Positions 24,434 through 46,584 are shown, numbered from the stretch's first letter. The stretch: 64,000 nucleotides of DNA from Dryomyza anilis (GCA_951804985.1 OX638134.1:81199679-81263678), one strand, 5' to 3'. Translations and numbers: made by a program. Notes: generated by a model from the sequence alone, not told the origin.

Positions 24434-24763
24434 AAAGGGTTTTTCAACAGGGACGCTACAAAAGTAGAGCGACAGGGACAGCAAACGATGCCTTGCCGCT
24501 TTTTTGAAATTTCTCTTCAGTAAGGTTTGTCATTTCATGATGGAAAGATATACGAATTCGAATTTCGGTGGTAAATTTTAATAATTTCGACTCGTTGTTG
24601 GCTCGTGTATCTTTCCATCATGAAACCTAACTGAAGAGAAATGTCAAAAGAGCGGCAAGAAATATGGCGTCGTTTGCTGTCCCTATCGCTCTACTTTTGT
24701 AGCGTCCCTGTTGAAAAACCCTTGAAAAAAACTTTTGTAGCGCTCTTATTGAAAATACAATAT
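24434..24763. mobile_element. Foldback MITE with arms over 100 bp
   Basis: AAAGGGTTTTTCAACAGGGA and its extension through CGCTACAAAAGTAGAGCGAC are mirrored at the right by GTAGCGTCCCTGTTGAAAAA and CCC. Inner arms carry CTTCAGTAAGG and CTAACTGAAGAG, then CATGATGGAAAGATA and TATCTTTCCATCATG. A 38-bp outer tail (AACTTTTGTAGCGCTCTTATTG) follows, also present inverted in the half copy at 21.5 kb. Confidence 0.8.
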
Positions 24764-26084
24764 TTTTTTCTGTGTGCACAGCCCCAAATAAGACAGACAT
24801 ACAAAAATAAAATACAATATTTAAGGTTTTATATGTTTATTTTATTTATATGATATTTGATTTTAATTAACAAAACTAAGAAAATTGCATTTAAATAATA
24901 GATATGTAATAAAAATTCATATAATTGGAGAGCGGTGTTGGAAATTATGACAAACTTTTAAAATATATTGTAAATAATAGAGATTTTTCAAAGAACGTTA
25001 ATTTTAAAAATGATATTTTGTTTTTTTTTATTTTCTTATTTGTATGTAACATTTTTGGCATTACTTTTTCGTATATTTTTAAAGAATTTTATGCAATGGT
25101 TTAGTTTAATTTTATAATGTTATTAATTTTATAATTTGCTTCTAAAAACAAACTACACTCTACAATTATAGCGGGTTTCTTTTTTTTACAAAAATTCGAG
25201 AACTGTTTTTTATTTTCATTTATTCGGAATTTCATAGTACGTACTTCACAGATAAGAGAACTACTTACGTTAAACGCTTAGAATAATAATAAACATTCAA
25301 TTGTTGCTGGTTAATTATGTTTTTTTTTGTTGTTGTTTGTTTTGTTTTACGGTGCATTAAAACAAAACGCATTAATTATTGCAATATTTTAATTTTAAAA
25401 AATAACTACAGACAGATTGAAGTAATTAAGAGGATAGTAAGAGAAAAATAGCCTCTTAAGCACACAAGTTGCAACAAGATAAACTCAGCACAGCAGATCA
25501 GATCAGGTGCGAAATGTGCGACGCAGGCAAATTTCTAAATAAAAAATTTTAAACGCACTAAAATTTTAATAGGCGTTCAGTTTTCTGACTAAATAATGCT
25601 AATAATAGTTAGGAATACATTTTGCAATTAATAAATGTTAAAAGAGAGAGAATAAAAAATAAAAAACCAAAGAAAAATTTTAATTTTATATAAAAATCTG
25701 TAAAAAAAAAGACAAGAAATTTAAATACCAATTAAAATATGAATAGAAATCAGTAGTAGAATCAAAAATTGAAATGAAAAAGAAAAATAAAAAAATTAAA
25801 ATAAAAAAATAAAATCAAAAATTGACAAAAAAAGACAAAAATGTCAATAGAAATGAGTAAAAAAGATAAAAATTTATATAATCAAAAGAATAAGAAAAAT
25901 GAAAAAAATAAAACAAAAATTTTAATAAAAATCATTTGTTTAACCAAAAAATTTAAAAAAGAATCAAAAATAAAAAAAAACTCAATTTAAATAATTTAAA
26001 TTGAAAAATCAGAAAAGGATTTTAAAAATATATATATAAATTATATATTATTTTAAGAGATAGTAATAAATTCTAAATATTTGC
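24764..26084 (-). other. Spacer and probable 3' untranslated region of the helicase gene
   Basis: Downstream of the helicase stop codon on the minus strand. The proximal part (25.4-26.08 kb) is T-rich in transcript sense, as expected for a 3' UTR. The exact polyadenylation site is not determined, since several AATAAA-like motifs occur on the minus strand. No other gene is visible. Confidence 0.4.
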
Positions 26085-35421
<9,337 letters not shown>

Positions 35422-36747
35422 TTAAAATTAAAATTGAACTAGTTTTGTAATAATAAAATAAATAAAATAATGAAAATTACTAAAATTTCAAACATATCGA
35501 TTAAACCTGTTCGATAAGTGGACCTATTCGATAAATGAACCTGTTCGACTTATTTGTGGTATATTTTATTTAATGAATTCCAATTGCAATTCTAATTATA
35601 TCATTAATTTATATAACTTTAAAAATGGTACCAATATTTTATTAATCAATATTAGTGTTATTTAATGTGGAATAAAATTTAAGATTTAAAAATAAAAAAT
35701 TTAAAAAAAAATTACAAACATAAAAAATGTGTTCAAAAAATACATTTGATCTTCTTCTTGAAAATTGTATTAATCAGTGTATAAAGCCAACCGACAACTT
35801 TAACACATCGTTGTACTAGGAAGGGATGAATTAAAACCTCATATAGAACTTTAGTCCTATTACTGAATTGTAAGGCGATTCTCCAATTGAAGAACTGTTT
35901 AGAGATAGCTCTAAAGGTCTATATGAAGTTTTATTCTTTTTTAAATGCAAATAAAACACTTGAACAAATTGATCCAGAAAAAAACCCATGTGTGCAAACA
36001 AAACTTGTATTTTGTCGTACGGTGTAATATGTCTCAAATATTCAGAAAATGACAAAAATGTTGTCTCGGACAAGGTGTACTAATGCCAAATGAAAAAAAT
36101 AATAATAAAGAAAAAATGTATTAAAATAATGACACGGGTAAGACATCAAAAGGGAAGAAATTGTGCGAAAAATAACTCTTCATCCAAAACACATGGAATA
36201 ATTTTCGAGAAAGTATTGTACAGAGCAAACAATTGTGATATAACTTTGTTGCACTGTGTAATTAAAGCGGACCTGAATTAATAAATCAGACAACTTTTAA
36301 TAACAAGACACCATTTTCATATTTATTAAATGCAATATTGTACATTATCAATTTGATATTATTAGAGCATAAACTGAAAATGATTATACACATCTTCTAA
36401 AAACCAATTATACTATCGAGCAGATGCAAAGAAAGCACTTGAAAAATATTGCACTTCTGTGACACATGACCCGGTTTTTACCAATGCAGTTTTATGCAAT
36501 TCGGACTTTTTCAACATCTGCAACCGATTGAAAATGCTGCTGAATTAACATATATAATAAAACATCTTGCCGAAACCATTAAAGTCCAAGATATTCTCTT
36601 TTTTTTTGTCACCGAAAATTATACATAATCTTTGTATACTATAAATACTATATCGATTTTAGGTGGCCATTTTGTATTTCTTGAAAATTATTTCATTTGC
36701 ACAGCAATATTTCATTGAAATAACATATGATCTATGTGAAAACTTAC

Positions 36748-36755
36748 ATTTTATG
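36748..36755 (-). other. Candidate 3' end of first helicase coding exon with split ATG
   Basis: The minus strand reads CATAAAAT|GTAAGTT, so an exon ending in AT at 36748 meets a consensus donor. The next helicase exon begins with a single G before TAC AAT AAC, so splicing would create ATG TAC AAT AAC and start the protein MYNNRGG. Phase and the fly start context (AAA before ATG) fit, but other donors cannot be excluded. Confidence 0.4.
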
Positions 36756-37898
36756 TTTAATTAACGTTTAGTCCAATTAAAAATCCAATTGTAATATCAC
36801 TGCAATAACAAATTCCTTAAGCAGTCTAGCAATTTTCTGATCCTGGAAGAAAAATACGTCGGCTCCGCTCGAAGGAAATTAGAATTTTAGAATTTTGTTA
36901 ATGATGTATTTTAGTATTTGGTAGTCGATTATAAGCGTAAATCGATTTTGGTTTTTGTTATCGATTACTTAGTAATGGAAAATGGAAATCGACTATTAAT
37001 CGAATTTTTAATTTTATTAATCGGTATACAGTAAAAATGCAAATGCAAAAATCTTCACAAAAAATTGTTAGTGAATGGAGGACTGGAAATTGAACTAGAA
37101 ACACTTTCCAAGCTGTCGGATCATTTGATTTTTTTTTGCACCGTGCCTCAATATATGTTTTGGGGATAATAGTAACGTATCATCAAGCAGGGGGGTTACT
37201 TTGTAATGCGATTCGAAAGTGATATTACTCGCATTCTAATAAATGGTACTTTGGTAGTGACTTTCGCATTCAAATTTGGAACTTTCACACGGCTACCTTT
37301 TTAATTCTGTTAGATTGTATGAATTGACTTTCGTATCGCATTGACTTTCGAATCGCGATACATAAAAAATAGCTCCAGCAGGAACTCAAATAAAAATATT
37401 AAATCAATTACTTTTTTGGCTCGCACCGTCTAATAATATACAAGACATATTTTCCAAAAATAACATAGTAAAAAAAAAAATCAGCGCTACGGTTTCTATA
37501 ATTTTTATTAGCTTTTAATCAATACAACGGAGTTTCCAGCGTTTCTCGTTCAGGGGATATTTAAATTAGGGACTAAAATCTTTTGAAATATCCGTTTCGT
37601 TTCGGTATCCGATTCGGTAACGGTAACGTTTCTGATTCCGGTTCCAAAAATCAAAACGGTTCCGATTACGGGTTTTTGCTGTTCCTGACAGAGGCTAAAA
37701 CCCTTTAAAATATTAGTTCCGGTTTTTATTTCAATATTTTTAAAATATCGATAGAGTCCCGTTGCAATAACAACAACAATAATAAAGTAATGACCTCTTT
37801 CTGTATTCCGAACAAATGATGAAATTTCGTTTCAAAGACTTTCGTGTTTGAAATACATAAATTAAATAAATTAAAAATGATTAAATTTCGATTTAAAG

Positions 37899-38802
37899 CT
37901 GCCCAGCCAACGCAAGAACTTCGAAAAGATTGTTTTCACAATCTTTTGCCTGAGTCTGAGCGCTCATGTTTCATTCAGAAAAAAGACTTGAAATATACAT
38001 TTTCTGATAAAAATGCGTCATTCAGACCTGAGCATAGTTAGAAGGCTCTTTTATGAGTATTGTTTCTGAGCCTAAAAATGGTCTGACAAATGAGCCTAAA
38101 AGCAAACTAAAAATGCTCATGTATTTGAATCTAGGAAGATTCATTTTTTATTCAAAAAGGGTTTCCGAAAAGGCTCCTAATTGAGCTTTATATATTATAA
38201 TATTGATTTTATATAATGGCTATTTCTGCAACAAGAGAAACAAAATAGTTGCTAATACATATTCAACTTTTTTTAATATTATGTAATGTATATGCATTAT
38301 GTATACACTATAAATTAAATACACAAATCAGGACAATCTATCGGCCGACGTCGACTACATTGACTGACCGACACATGATAGACCAAATGCTCAATTCAAT
38401 TAATCATTTGGTTTATGTGCAGCGATTCAATCAAGATCTATGAATGAGAACTGCTGTACTCCTACGAGGTATTGCGTATCCAACTCTGCATATTAAGTAT
38501 TCTCGCCACCGCGTTCACACCAAGAAGACAAGCAGAAAATACAATTAACAGCAATGTAATTAATGTATGAGATTATTAATTACCTTTTTAATGCAATCTT
38601 TAAAAAATGTGTTAGAAAAAACGTTACACACGTATGTCACAATTGTTTTTGATTGACAATGTTGCCTTGCTTTTTAAAATGAAAAAACTTAAAACAATGT
38701 TGTTCTAAAATATATTTGTAATAAATCAAAACACTCAAGTTATATTCAAGATACTAGAGCCTGAGTGTAACTTGAATTCTGGCGTTAGCTGGGTGCTATT
38801 AA
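37899..38802. mobile_element. Possible transposon with CCCAGC ends
   Basis: GCCCAGCCAACGCAAGAACTTC at the left and GAATTCTGGCGTTAGCTGGGTGC at the right form imperfect inverted repeats of about 18 bp around 900 bp of noncoding sequence rich in CTGAGC motifs. Target duplication not identified. Confidence 0.4.
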
Positions 38803-39018
38803 TCGATTCTGATTCGGTTGCTCAAAAATTCCACATCGAATTTCGATAATCTGTCAAAGATCGACTTCGAACTTTCATCAAAAAGTTATTCACAATAAAA
38901 TGAAAACAAAACCATTGTGAATATATTTTGTAAATGTCAAAAAATTTGCAGATTATTTATTATTGTTTTGGGCAGATAATTATTGGGAGTAGTTTGGCTT
39001 TTCTTTGGATAATTGACT

Positions 39019-42000
39019 ATGAATAATTTGGAAAATGCCTCTGAAATATATACAAAGTTGGAAAAGGTTTGTAAATAATAAAAATAAAGCGATATAACAT
39101 GTAAAATTGTATTTCAAACGCAAAAGGAATCTTCGACTTTTGCCAAGTTTAAGGGCAACGTCGATAAATACCATGAGCTGTCCACACAAATGTCTGGTAT
39201 CTTGACCATCTTCGAACAACGCCTCGGCAAGCTGGAAAAGACAATACTACCCGTCTATCATGAAACTGAACAACTGCAGCGCAGGCAACAAAGTATGTGA
39301 CAAACGATTTTAGAATATGGGTAACATATTTTTAATGTACTGCCATTTTAGATCTCGATGCTACACTCGAATGTCTGGAAGTTGTACTGTCGCACTACGA
39401 TGTCTCACAAGAGGTTTGTAGTCTGATACATCAGGGACCTGCAGAGGGTAATATTGCCGCCTTTCTCGATGCACTCGCTAAACTACGCGCCGCCATGGAA
39501 TATTATTTGCACAATAATTCACAAAGTGTTGAATTGGAAAATGTCACCAGCCTCTTTAATACCGGTTGTGAATCATTGAATAATCATTATCGTCTGCTGC
39601 TTAAGAAACACAGTTCACCGTTGCGTCCTGTCGAATTATTGGATCTCATCTATATTGAAGATGATTCGTCCAGTGATGAGTACACATCGATTAAACAACT
39701 TTCGCAGGGTACACGTGAGGAGCTGAATTTGATTTCACACTGGTTGGAACAGAATTTACGTCGCGAATATACAGCCATCTATGCGGCGGAAAGAAGCGAA
39801 GTGGTTTTCAGATCATTGCAAAATCTAAAGGATCATCAGAAGAGCGGCAGCTGGGGCAATGAAGCGCTGGTGAGTGCGAAAAACACAGTTTTTAATATTC
39901 ACTATTAATAAGTCGAATTTGTTATAAATATGAAAAGTATAAATAGTTCTATTTTAACTAAAATGCTATAAAGCTTGGTACTTGATTCTAGAAACTTGAA
40001 TCATTGTGAATGCCATTTATGTATCGAACTCTGAGTAATTTTCCATCCATAATAATTCTCAACAATTTGTCACACTGTTCATATTTTAAATACGCTCTCT
40101 TTTAAAACCGTTATGAAATACTAATACATTCTATACCTGTAGGAAATTTAATGATTAGTTGATAAAAGAGAAACTATATACCACCCAATTGAAAATAACT
40201 AATTCCATGCATTTGTTTTTTTAATATGAACCAAATTTTTTGTATGGAAATACTTATTTATTTATAGCACTTTCTATATTTCGACACGAAATGCTATTAG
40301 ACCAAAGTGATGACATTTTAACAATTGTGCATTTTTTAAAAGTCAAAAAGCATGCAATTCAAATTCGTTTTAAATGTGATTTTTCAATATCAAAAATTAT
40401 TTTTGAAATATATTAAAATCTTTTAAAGTCAATATAAGCGGTTTTAATTTTATTTTAAATCAATTTTTTTAATTCTAAATTAATTTAAATTATGCAAAGT
40501 CAAATTAAACGGTTGGAATTAATTTAAAAACTCATTTTTTGTATTCAAACAACTTTAATAAAATATTCAATAAAAAAAAAGAATATTCGGACATGTTCTG
40601 AAAATCATATTAATCGAAATTTTAATTATTAACGAAGTCGTATTGAATTCGATTTTCGATTCGATTGATTGATGCAAATTCAATTGAAATACATAAATTT
40701 GGATCAAAAAAATCGAATTTTGTCAAAGAAAAACAAATATGTACAATCGAAAACCAAATATATGAAAACATAAATCGTTCTGAATCTCCACAGTACTTAA
40801 AAGAATTCAAAATTGCATTAAAATATATTCATTTTTAATTGAAAAATCGAATTCAGGAATAGCAAAAAACAAATACAATCGTAATTCAAATATTTCAAAA
40901 GAAAAATAATTTTGAATTCAGTCAAAAGTACTTAAACGATGCGAATTATATTATATTCTATAGGAAAATCGAATTCAGAATAGAAAAAAAACAAATACGA
41001 TAGCAATTCAAATATTTCAAAACAAAACTCATTTAGAATTCGTTCCAGAATACGCTCAAGATGCGAATTAAATTGAAATACGTTTATATTGTATTAAAAA
41101 ATCGAATTTTAGAATAGCTAAAAAAAAGCAATTGAAATATTTGAAAACAAAAATCGTTTTGAATTCGTTCCACAGTACATAAAGGATGCAACTTCGATTA
41201 AAATACATTTATTTTGTACTAAAAAATCGAACTCTGATATAGCAAAAAAAAAAACAAATTCAATTTAATTGAATTTTAAAATGTTTATGTAAAGTCGATG
41301 TTTCGGTATTTTCTACTGGGTATTTTCTACATGAAGCGCTTCTAAGTATACGTGATATATAAAACCGTTTCATGTATATAAAAAGAATACTGGAAACCAT
41401 AACGGACCCAAATGTTGTCAGTTTAAATGCAGTCTTTAACGAACACTCAAGAGTATAGAGTGGCATTTATTCAAACAAAAAGAAAAAGTTTAATATAAAA
41501 AAAATTTTAATTTAAAAAAAAGAAATCAAAAAAACTAAAATATGGAATTTGATTGCCAAACGCCGACGCATGAAAGCGCAATCAAATTTAATTTCAATCG
41601 CACACCAACATTGGTCACCGATCCGGAGCGCATACGCGAAGTACAACGTCATCTGACGGTGAACAAGATAAACGTACGCTGCTTTACGCCAAATATGCGC
41701 ATGGACATCTCATCGCCGGGTCTGTCACCCATATATGATACGCTCAAGAAGAGCAGTCCCAGTACGCCGATGCTTGCGGTGCATTTCAAAAAACCAAATG
41801 TCATTTCGAAAAAACCTTCGTTATACAGTAGAAATCCTTTAATACAACAGCAACAACCATCACCATCATTACAAACGCAACAAATATCACCAAAATGTCT
41901 ACCACAAAATCAACAAATTGTCTCGCCGAATGGCGATTCATCAAATACGAGCTATCTAAATCATGCGCTGAATGTATTTTTGGTTTTGAAAAATGTTGGA

Positions 42001-45000
42001 CTCGAACAGTATGCGGATCGTTTTGAAGAGGCCTCTATAGATTTTCAAAAATTTCTCGACATTCAATATTCCGATCTTAAAGCATTGGGTTTTACCTCGG
42101 ATGAGGACTGCAAGACAATAATGGAATTGCTGCGCGAGTTAAATGATGCTGTTTGTTAGAGTTAATTAATTCAATGATTGTTTTTGTTTTTTTCAATTTA
42201 TGGCTGGTTTCCGATTAATTTTTGTATTTTGAAATATATATGTCATAAAAAACATGGTTTATAAATAGATTTAAGTTTATTTAAATATACGATTTTATAT
42301 GATTTTCAAAATGTGGTTTTTATTTTCGTTTTGAATGCATTCCACAGTACTTGAGTGATGCGAATTCGATTGAAATATGTTTCTTTTGTACTGAAAAATC
42401 AAATTTTGGAATAGTAAAAAAAAATACAATCGAAATTCACGGATTTGAAACAAAAGTCGATTTTAATACGTTCCACAGTACATGAACGATGCGAATTCGA
42501 TTGAAATTATATTCATATTATGTTTATTTTGTATTTAAAAATAAAATACTTGAAGAGTAAACAGTGATGTAAATTCATATATTTGAAAAAAGTCGTTTTG
42601 AATTCGTTCCACAGTATTTGATCGATACGAATTTAATTGAAATACGTTTATTTTGTTTTGAAGAACATAATTCTGGAAGTGTAAAAAACGAATACGATAA
42701 AAGTTGAAATATTTAAAAACAAAAATAGTTTTGATTTTCGTTCCACAGTACTTGAACGATGCGAATTTCATTGAAACACGTTTATTTTGTATTAAAAAGT
42801 TGAATTCCGAATTATTTAAAAACAAATACCATCGAAATTGAAATATTTGAAAACAAACATCGTTTTGAATTCGTTCCACAGGATATTAATAATATTTCAT
42901 AATAATTCAATTGAAATATATTGATTTTATATTGAAAAATAGTGTTCTGGAATAACAAAAAAGAAATACAATCGAAATTAAAATATTTAAAAACCAAAAG
43001 TAGTTTTGAATACATTCCACACTACTTGAACGATGCGAATTCGATTTAAATATGTTTATTTTGTACTAAAATATCGTATTTTGGAATAGTAAAAAACAAA
43101 TACGATCGAAATTATAATATTTGACAATACAAATCGTTTTGAATACGTTCCACAGTACTTGAACGAAGCGAATTCTATTGAAATACATATGTTTTGTATT
43201 ATAAAATTGAATTCCCTAATAGTAAAAAACAAATACGATCGAAATTCAAATATTTAAAAACAAAAATCGTTTTGAATTCGTGCCACAGTTCTTGAACAAT
43301 GCGAATTGAATGAAAATACGATTATTTTAAATAAAAAAATATGATTGAAATTGAAATATTTAAAAACAAAAATTGTTTTGTATTCGTTCCACATGAACTA
43401 TGCGAATTCCATTGAAATATGTTTATTTTTTTATTGAAAACCCGAATACTGAAAAACCAATAAACAACTTCGATATAAATAAAATTTGAATATGATCAAA
43501 ATAGCAGTTGAAACATGTGTGACTGATTAAATTTTTAATATTTTTAATTTTAAATTAATTTAGAAAACACGCCAAAGCGGCAGAATGGAATCAAAGAAGA
43601 ACACCTCAGCCAGACTACAGCAAATGTATGTTTTATATTTGAAAAATTCAAATTACTGTTTTTTAAATTTATTCATTATTTCTTAAGCTTTGAGAAAAAG
43701 GCCAACAAATTATATTTGCGTGCCACCCAGACCATTGAACAATCGACCGGGTTCTCCATTAAAAAAGCCGCCTCACATTCAGATCATTTGACCTCTGATG
43801 ATTATGTAGATGGCGATCAGGAACTCGACAAATATTTGCTGCTGCTGTTGGGACTACAACGTCTGCTGGTGTGGGAACGTGCGCTCATGAATGATATTAT
43901 ACCAACATCGAAACATACGGATGTCTTTTCGAAAATTGCCTATAATTCGATTGATTTAGTTGTAAAAGATGCGGAGGTACTTTAAGTAAAAAGTAAAATT
44001 TATGCACGGTATATAAAAATTTTATTTTTTAATACATTTAGAACATTACAAATCGTATAATGCGTTGCATATCGCGCAAGGAATGGACCTCGGCACTGGG
44101 TATATTTTCAGCATTAAAGCGGGTTATTTTGCTGCAGCCCGATATCGATCGTATTTGTGATGTGCATCAGAAGGAGCAGTTGGCGAAGGTGTTGAATAAA
44201 TTGCATATGACGGTGAGTAAAATGTTGAAATGATATAAATAAAATAAAAAACATTTTTTTAAATATTAAAAAGAATATAAAAAATATTAAAAAAATATTA
44301 AAAATATTAAAAAATATAAAAAAAATATATTAAAAAATATTAAAAAATATTAAAAAACATTAAATAATATTAAAAAATATTAAAAAATATTAAAAAATAT
44401 TAAAAAATATTAAAAAATATTAAAAAATATTAAAAAATATTAAAAAATATTAAAAAATATTAAAAAATATTAAAAAATATTAAAAAATATTAAAAAATAT
44501 TAAAAAATATTAAAAAATATTAAAAAATATTAAAAAATATTAAAAAATATTAAAAAATATTAAAAAATATTAAAAAATATTAAAAAATATTAAAAAATAT
44601 TTAAAAATATTAAAAAATATTAAAAAATATTAAAAAATATTAAAAAATATTAAAAAATATTAAAAAATATTAAAAAATATTAAAAAATATTAAAAAATAT
44701 TAAAAAATATTAAAAAATATTAAAAAATATTTAAAAATATGTAAAAATATTAAAAAATATTAAAAAATATTAAAAAATATTAAAAAATATTAAAAAATAT
44801 TAAAAAATATTAAAAAATATTAAAAAATATTAAAAAATATTAAAAAATATTAAAAAATATTAAAAAATATTAAAAAATATTAAAAAATATTAAAAAATAT
44901 TAAAAAATATTAAAAAATATTAAAAAATATTAAAAAATATTAAAAAATATTAAAAAATATTAAAAATATTAAAAATATTAAAAAATATTAAAAAATATTA

Positions 45001-46584
45001 AAAAAATATTAAAAAATATTAAAAAATATTAAAAAATATATAAAAATTTAAAAAAATATTAAAAAATATTAAAAAATATTAAAAAATATTAAAAAATATT
45101 AAAAAATATTAAAAAATATTAAAAAATATTAAAAAATATTAAAAAATATTAAAAAATATTAAAAAATATATAAAAATTTAAAAAATATTGAAGATTATTG
45201 AATAATATTACATATTAAAGAACATATCAAAGAATATTAATGATTATTGAAGAATATTAAATATTATTAAAGATTATTAAAATTTTTTAAAGATTATTAA
45301 AGATTATTAAAGAATATTGAAGAATATTGAAGATTATTAATGAGAATATTAAAGATTATTGAAGATTATTAAAGAATAACTAAGAATATGAATGAATATT
45401 ATAAAATATTAAAGTATTATAAATTATAGTTGTATAAAAACTGACAAATTCATTTTTTAAACAGGGCGCCAAAGCACTGGAGCACTTTCTGGACGTCGTC
45501 AAAGGTGAATCAAGCTCCAATTTAGTCGGCATGAGCTCCAGCACACTAGGCTATTTCAATGTGCCCAAAGATGCCACAGTACATGAGTTGACCTCAAATA
45601 CTATATGGTTTCTGGAACATTTATACGATCATTTTGATGTTATTGGTGGCATTTTAAATCAAGATGTACTCTACTCAACGCAACTCGAAACGATACTAAT
45701 GAAAAAATCTTTGACGGCAGAAGAAAAGAACAAAGCATTGTTGGCCATTTACATAAGTACGGAATAATTAAAATAAAATTGTTAAATTATTCAAATTTGT
45801 TGCATATTTTAGAAAAAGCACTGGCCGAAATAAATTTAACAATTATGAACAAATGCGAACAGTACAACGATCAGGCCACCAAACATCTTTTTCGTCTCAA
45901 CAACATACACTATATATTGAAGTCATTGCAACAGAGTAACCTCATTGATTTGGTTACCTTGGCAGAGCCAGAATGTGAACGCAGTTACCTCGATATGATT
46001 AGGGAATTGAAGTTTTCATATCAGAAAACATGGTCAAAAGTATTAGGCAATATATCGTCGTTGGATGATTTGCCCAAACCGGTGCAAGGCAAGGTCAAGG
46101 ATAAGGATCGTGCTGTTTTGAAGGAACGATTTTCGGTTAGTTTGTTTTTGAGAAGGTTTTTAGTGAGTTTATAGAATTTATGTTTTTTTCATTTTTCAGA
46201 CATTTAATAAAGACTTTGAAGAGGCCTGCAAGAATCAGCGTGGCATTTCTATACCCGATGTTATACTGCGCGAGGGTATTAAGCGCGATAATGTGGAGCA
46301 TATTATACCAAAATATAACAGATTTTATGAGATGTAAGTTTTTGCAAATTTTATGTTTTTTGATTTTTAATTTTTTGGTAATTTAATGAAAAATATTTAA
46401 AAAATATTAAAATAAATTAAAAAATACTCAATAAGTTTAAAAAATATGCGAAATAATTAAATTCAAAACATTTTTTCCTAGGTACGCGGCCGTTCAATTC
46501 AGCAAGAACCCCGACAAATATGTAAAATACCGTCCGCACGAGATCAATGCAATGCTGAGCAAGCTTTTCGATGATTCCGCCTAA
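39019..46584 (+). CDS. Exo70: Exocyst complex component Exo70 (EXOC7)
   Basis: Subunit of the octameric exocyst, which tethers secretory vesicles to the plasma membrane; the family's C-terminal domain binds phosphoinositides and Rho-family GTPases. Ten exons: 39019-39066, 39127-39292, 39352-39869, 43564-43625, 43688-43976, 44042-44212, 45465-45756, 45813-46135, 46200-46333, 46482-46584. All junctions are GT-AG and phases agree, giving 701 aa, close to the ~690 aa of other insect Exo70 proteins. The N-terminal ~100 residues are helical and heptad-like (KLEKESSTFAKFKGNV, GKLEKTILPVYHETEQL). The conserved Exo70 fold follows, including SGRMESKKNTSARLQQ, QGTREELNLISHWLEQ and a basic C-terminal end (KYRPHEINAMLSKLF). 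Start ATG follows an A-rich leader (ATTGACTATG). Seven introns are 56-148 bp; two hold repeats, and intron 3 also holds mtrm. Confidence 0.95.
40640..41275. repeat. ~130-bp tandem satellite upstream of mtrm
   Basis: About five diverged units marked by TTCCACAGTACTT...GATGCGAATT then TTGAAATAC, ATCGAATT and ACAAATACGAT. Marker spacing is 132, 124 and 127 bp (40787, 40919, 41043, 41170). Same orientation as the array at 42320-43480. Confidence 0.82.
41377..41423 (+). promoter_or_regulatory. Possible mtrm core promoter
   Basis: TATAAAAAG at 41377 and an initiator-like TCAGTT (A at 41420) lie about 165 and 122 nt before the mtrm ATG, in the only non-satellite sequence upstream of the gene. The TATA-to-initiator spacing (about 43 nt) is longer than ideal, and another TATAAAA is at 41358. 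Tentative. Confidence 0.28.
41542..42159 (+). CDS. mtrm: Matrimony-like SAM-domain protein (Polo kinase inhibitor)
   Basis: In Drosophila, Matrimony binds and inhibits Polo kinase in oocytes, holding prophase arrest and protecting achiasmate segregation. This intronless frame of 205 aa lies inside Exo70 intron 3, same strand, as I recall for Drosophila mtrm. Residues 141-202 form a SAM domain (LNVFLVLKNVGLEQYADRF, then LDIQYSDLKALGF and a final helix). The N-terminal third has proline-directed Ser/Thr sites: RTPT (20-23), CFTP (47-50), ISSPGLSP (56-63) and KSSPSTP (70-76). The SSP and STP motifs fit the Polo-box binding consensus S-[pS/pT]-P. The middle (85-135) is Gln/Pro/Ser-rich. Start is the first ATG after an A-rich leader; the frame is closed by TAG. 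Length matches the ~217-aa Drosophila protein. Orthology rests on architecture, motifs and remembered nesting. Confidence 0.8.
   Translation: MEFDCQTPTHESAIKFNFNRTPTLVTDPERIREVQRHLTVNKINVRCFTPNMRMDISSPGLSPIYDTLKKSSPSTPMLAVHFKKPNVISKKPSLYSRNPLIQQQQPSPSLQTQQISPKCLPQNQQIVSPNGDSSNTSYLNHALNVFLVLKNVGLEQYADRFEEASIDFQKFLDIQYSDLKALGFTSDEDCKTIMELLRELNDAVC
42320..43485. repeat. ~130-bp tandem satellite downstream of mtrm
   Basis: Nine units. The marker TCCACAG (or one-base variants) falls at 42342, 42472, 42608, 42743, 42875, 43016, 43149, 43282 and 43388, giving periods of 130-141 bp (last unit short). Each unit carries TTGAATTCGTTCCACAGTAC, GAACGATGCGAATTC, TGTTTATTTTGTA and ACAAATACGATCGAAATT. Same family and orientation as 40640-41275. 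Confidence 0.9.
44255..45190. repeat. 10-bp TAAAAAATAT tandem array in Exo70 intron 6
   Basis: About 85 near-perfect copies of TAAAAAATAT, with phase shifts at about 44965-45010 and 45035-45060, followed by a decayed AAAGATTATTGAA tail to about 45400. Wholly intronic (44213-45464). Confidence 0.95.
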
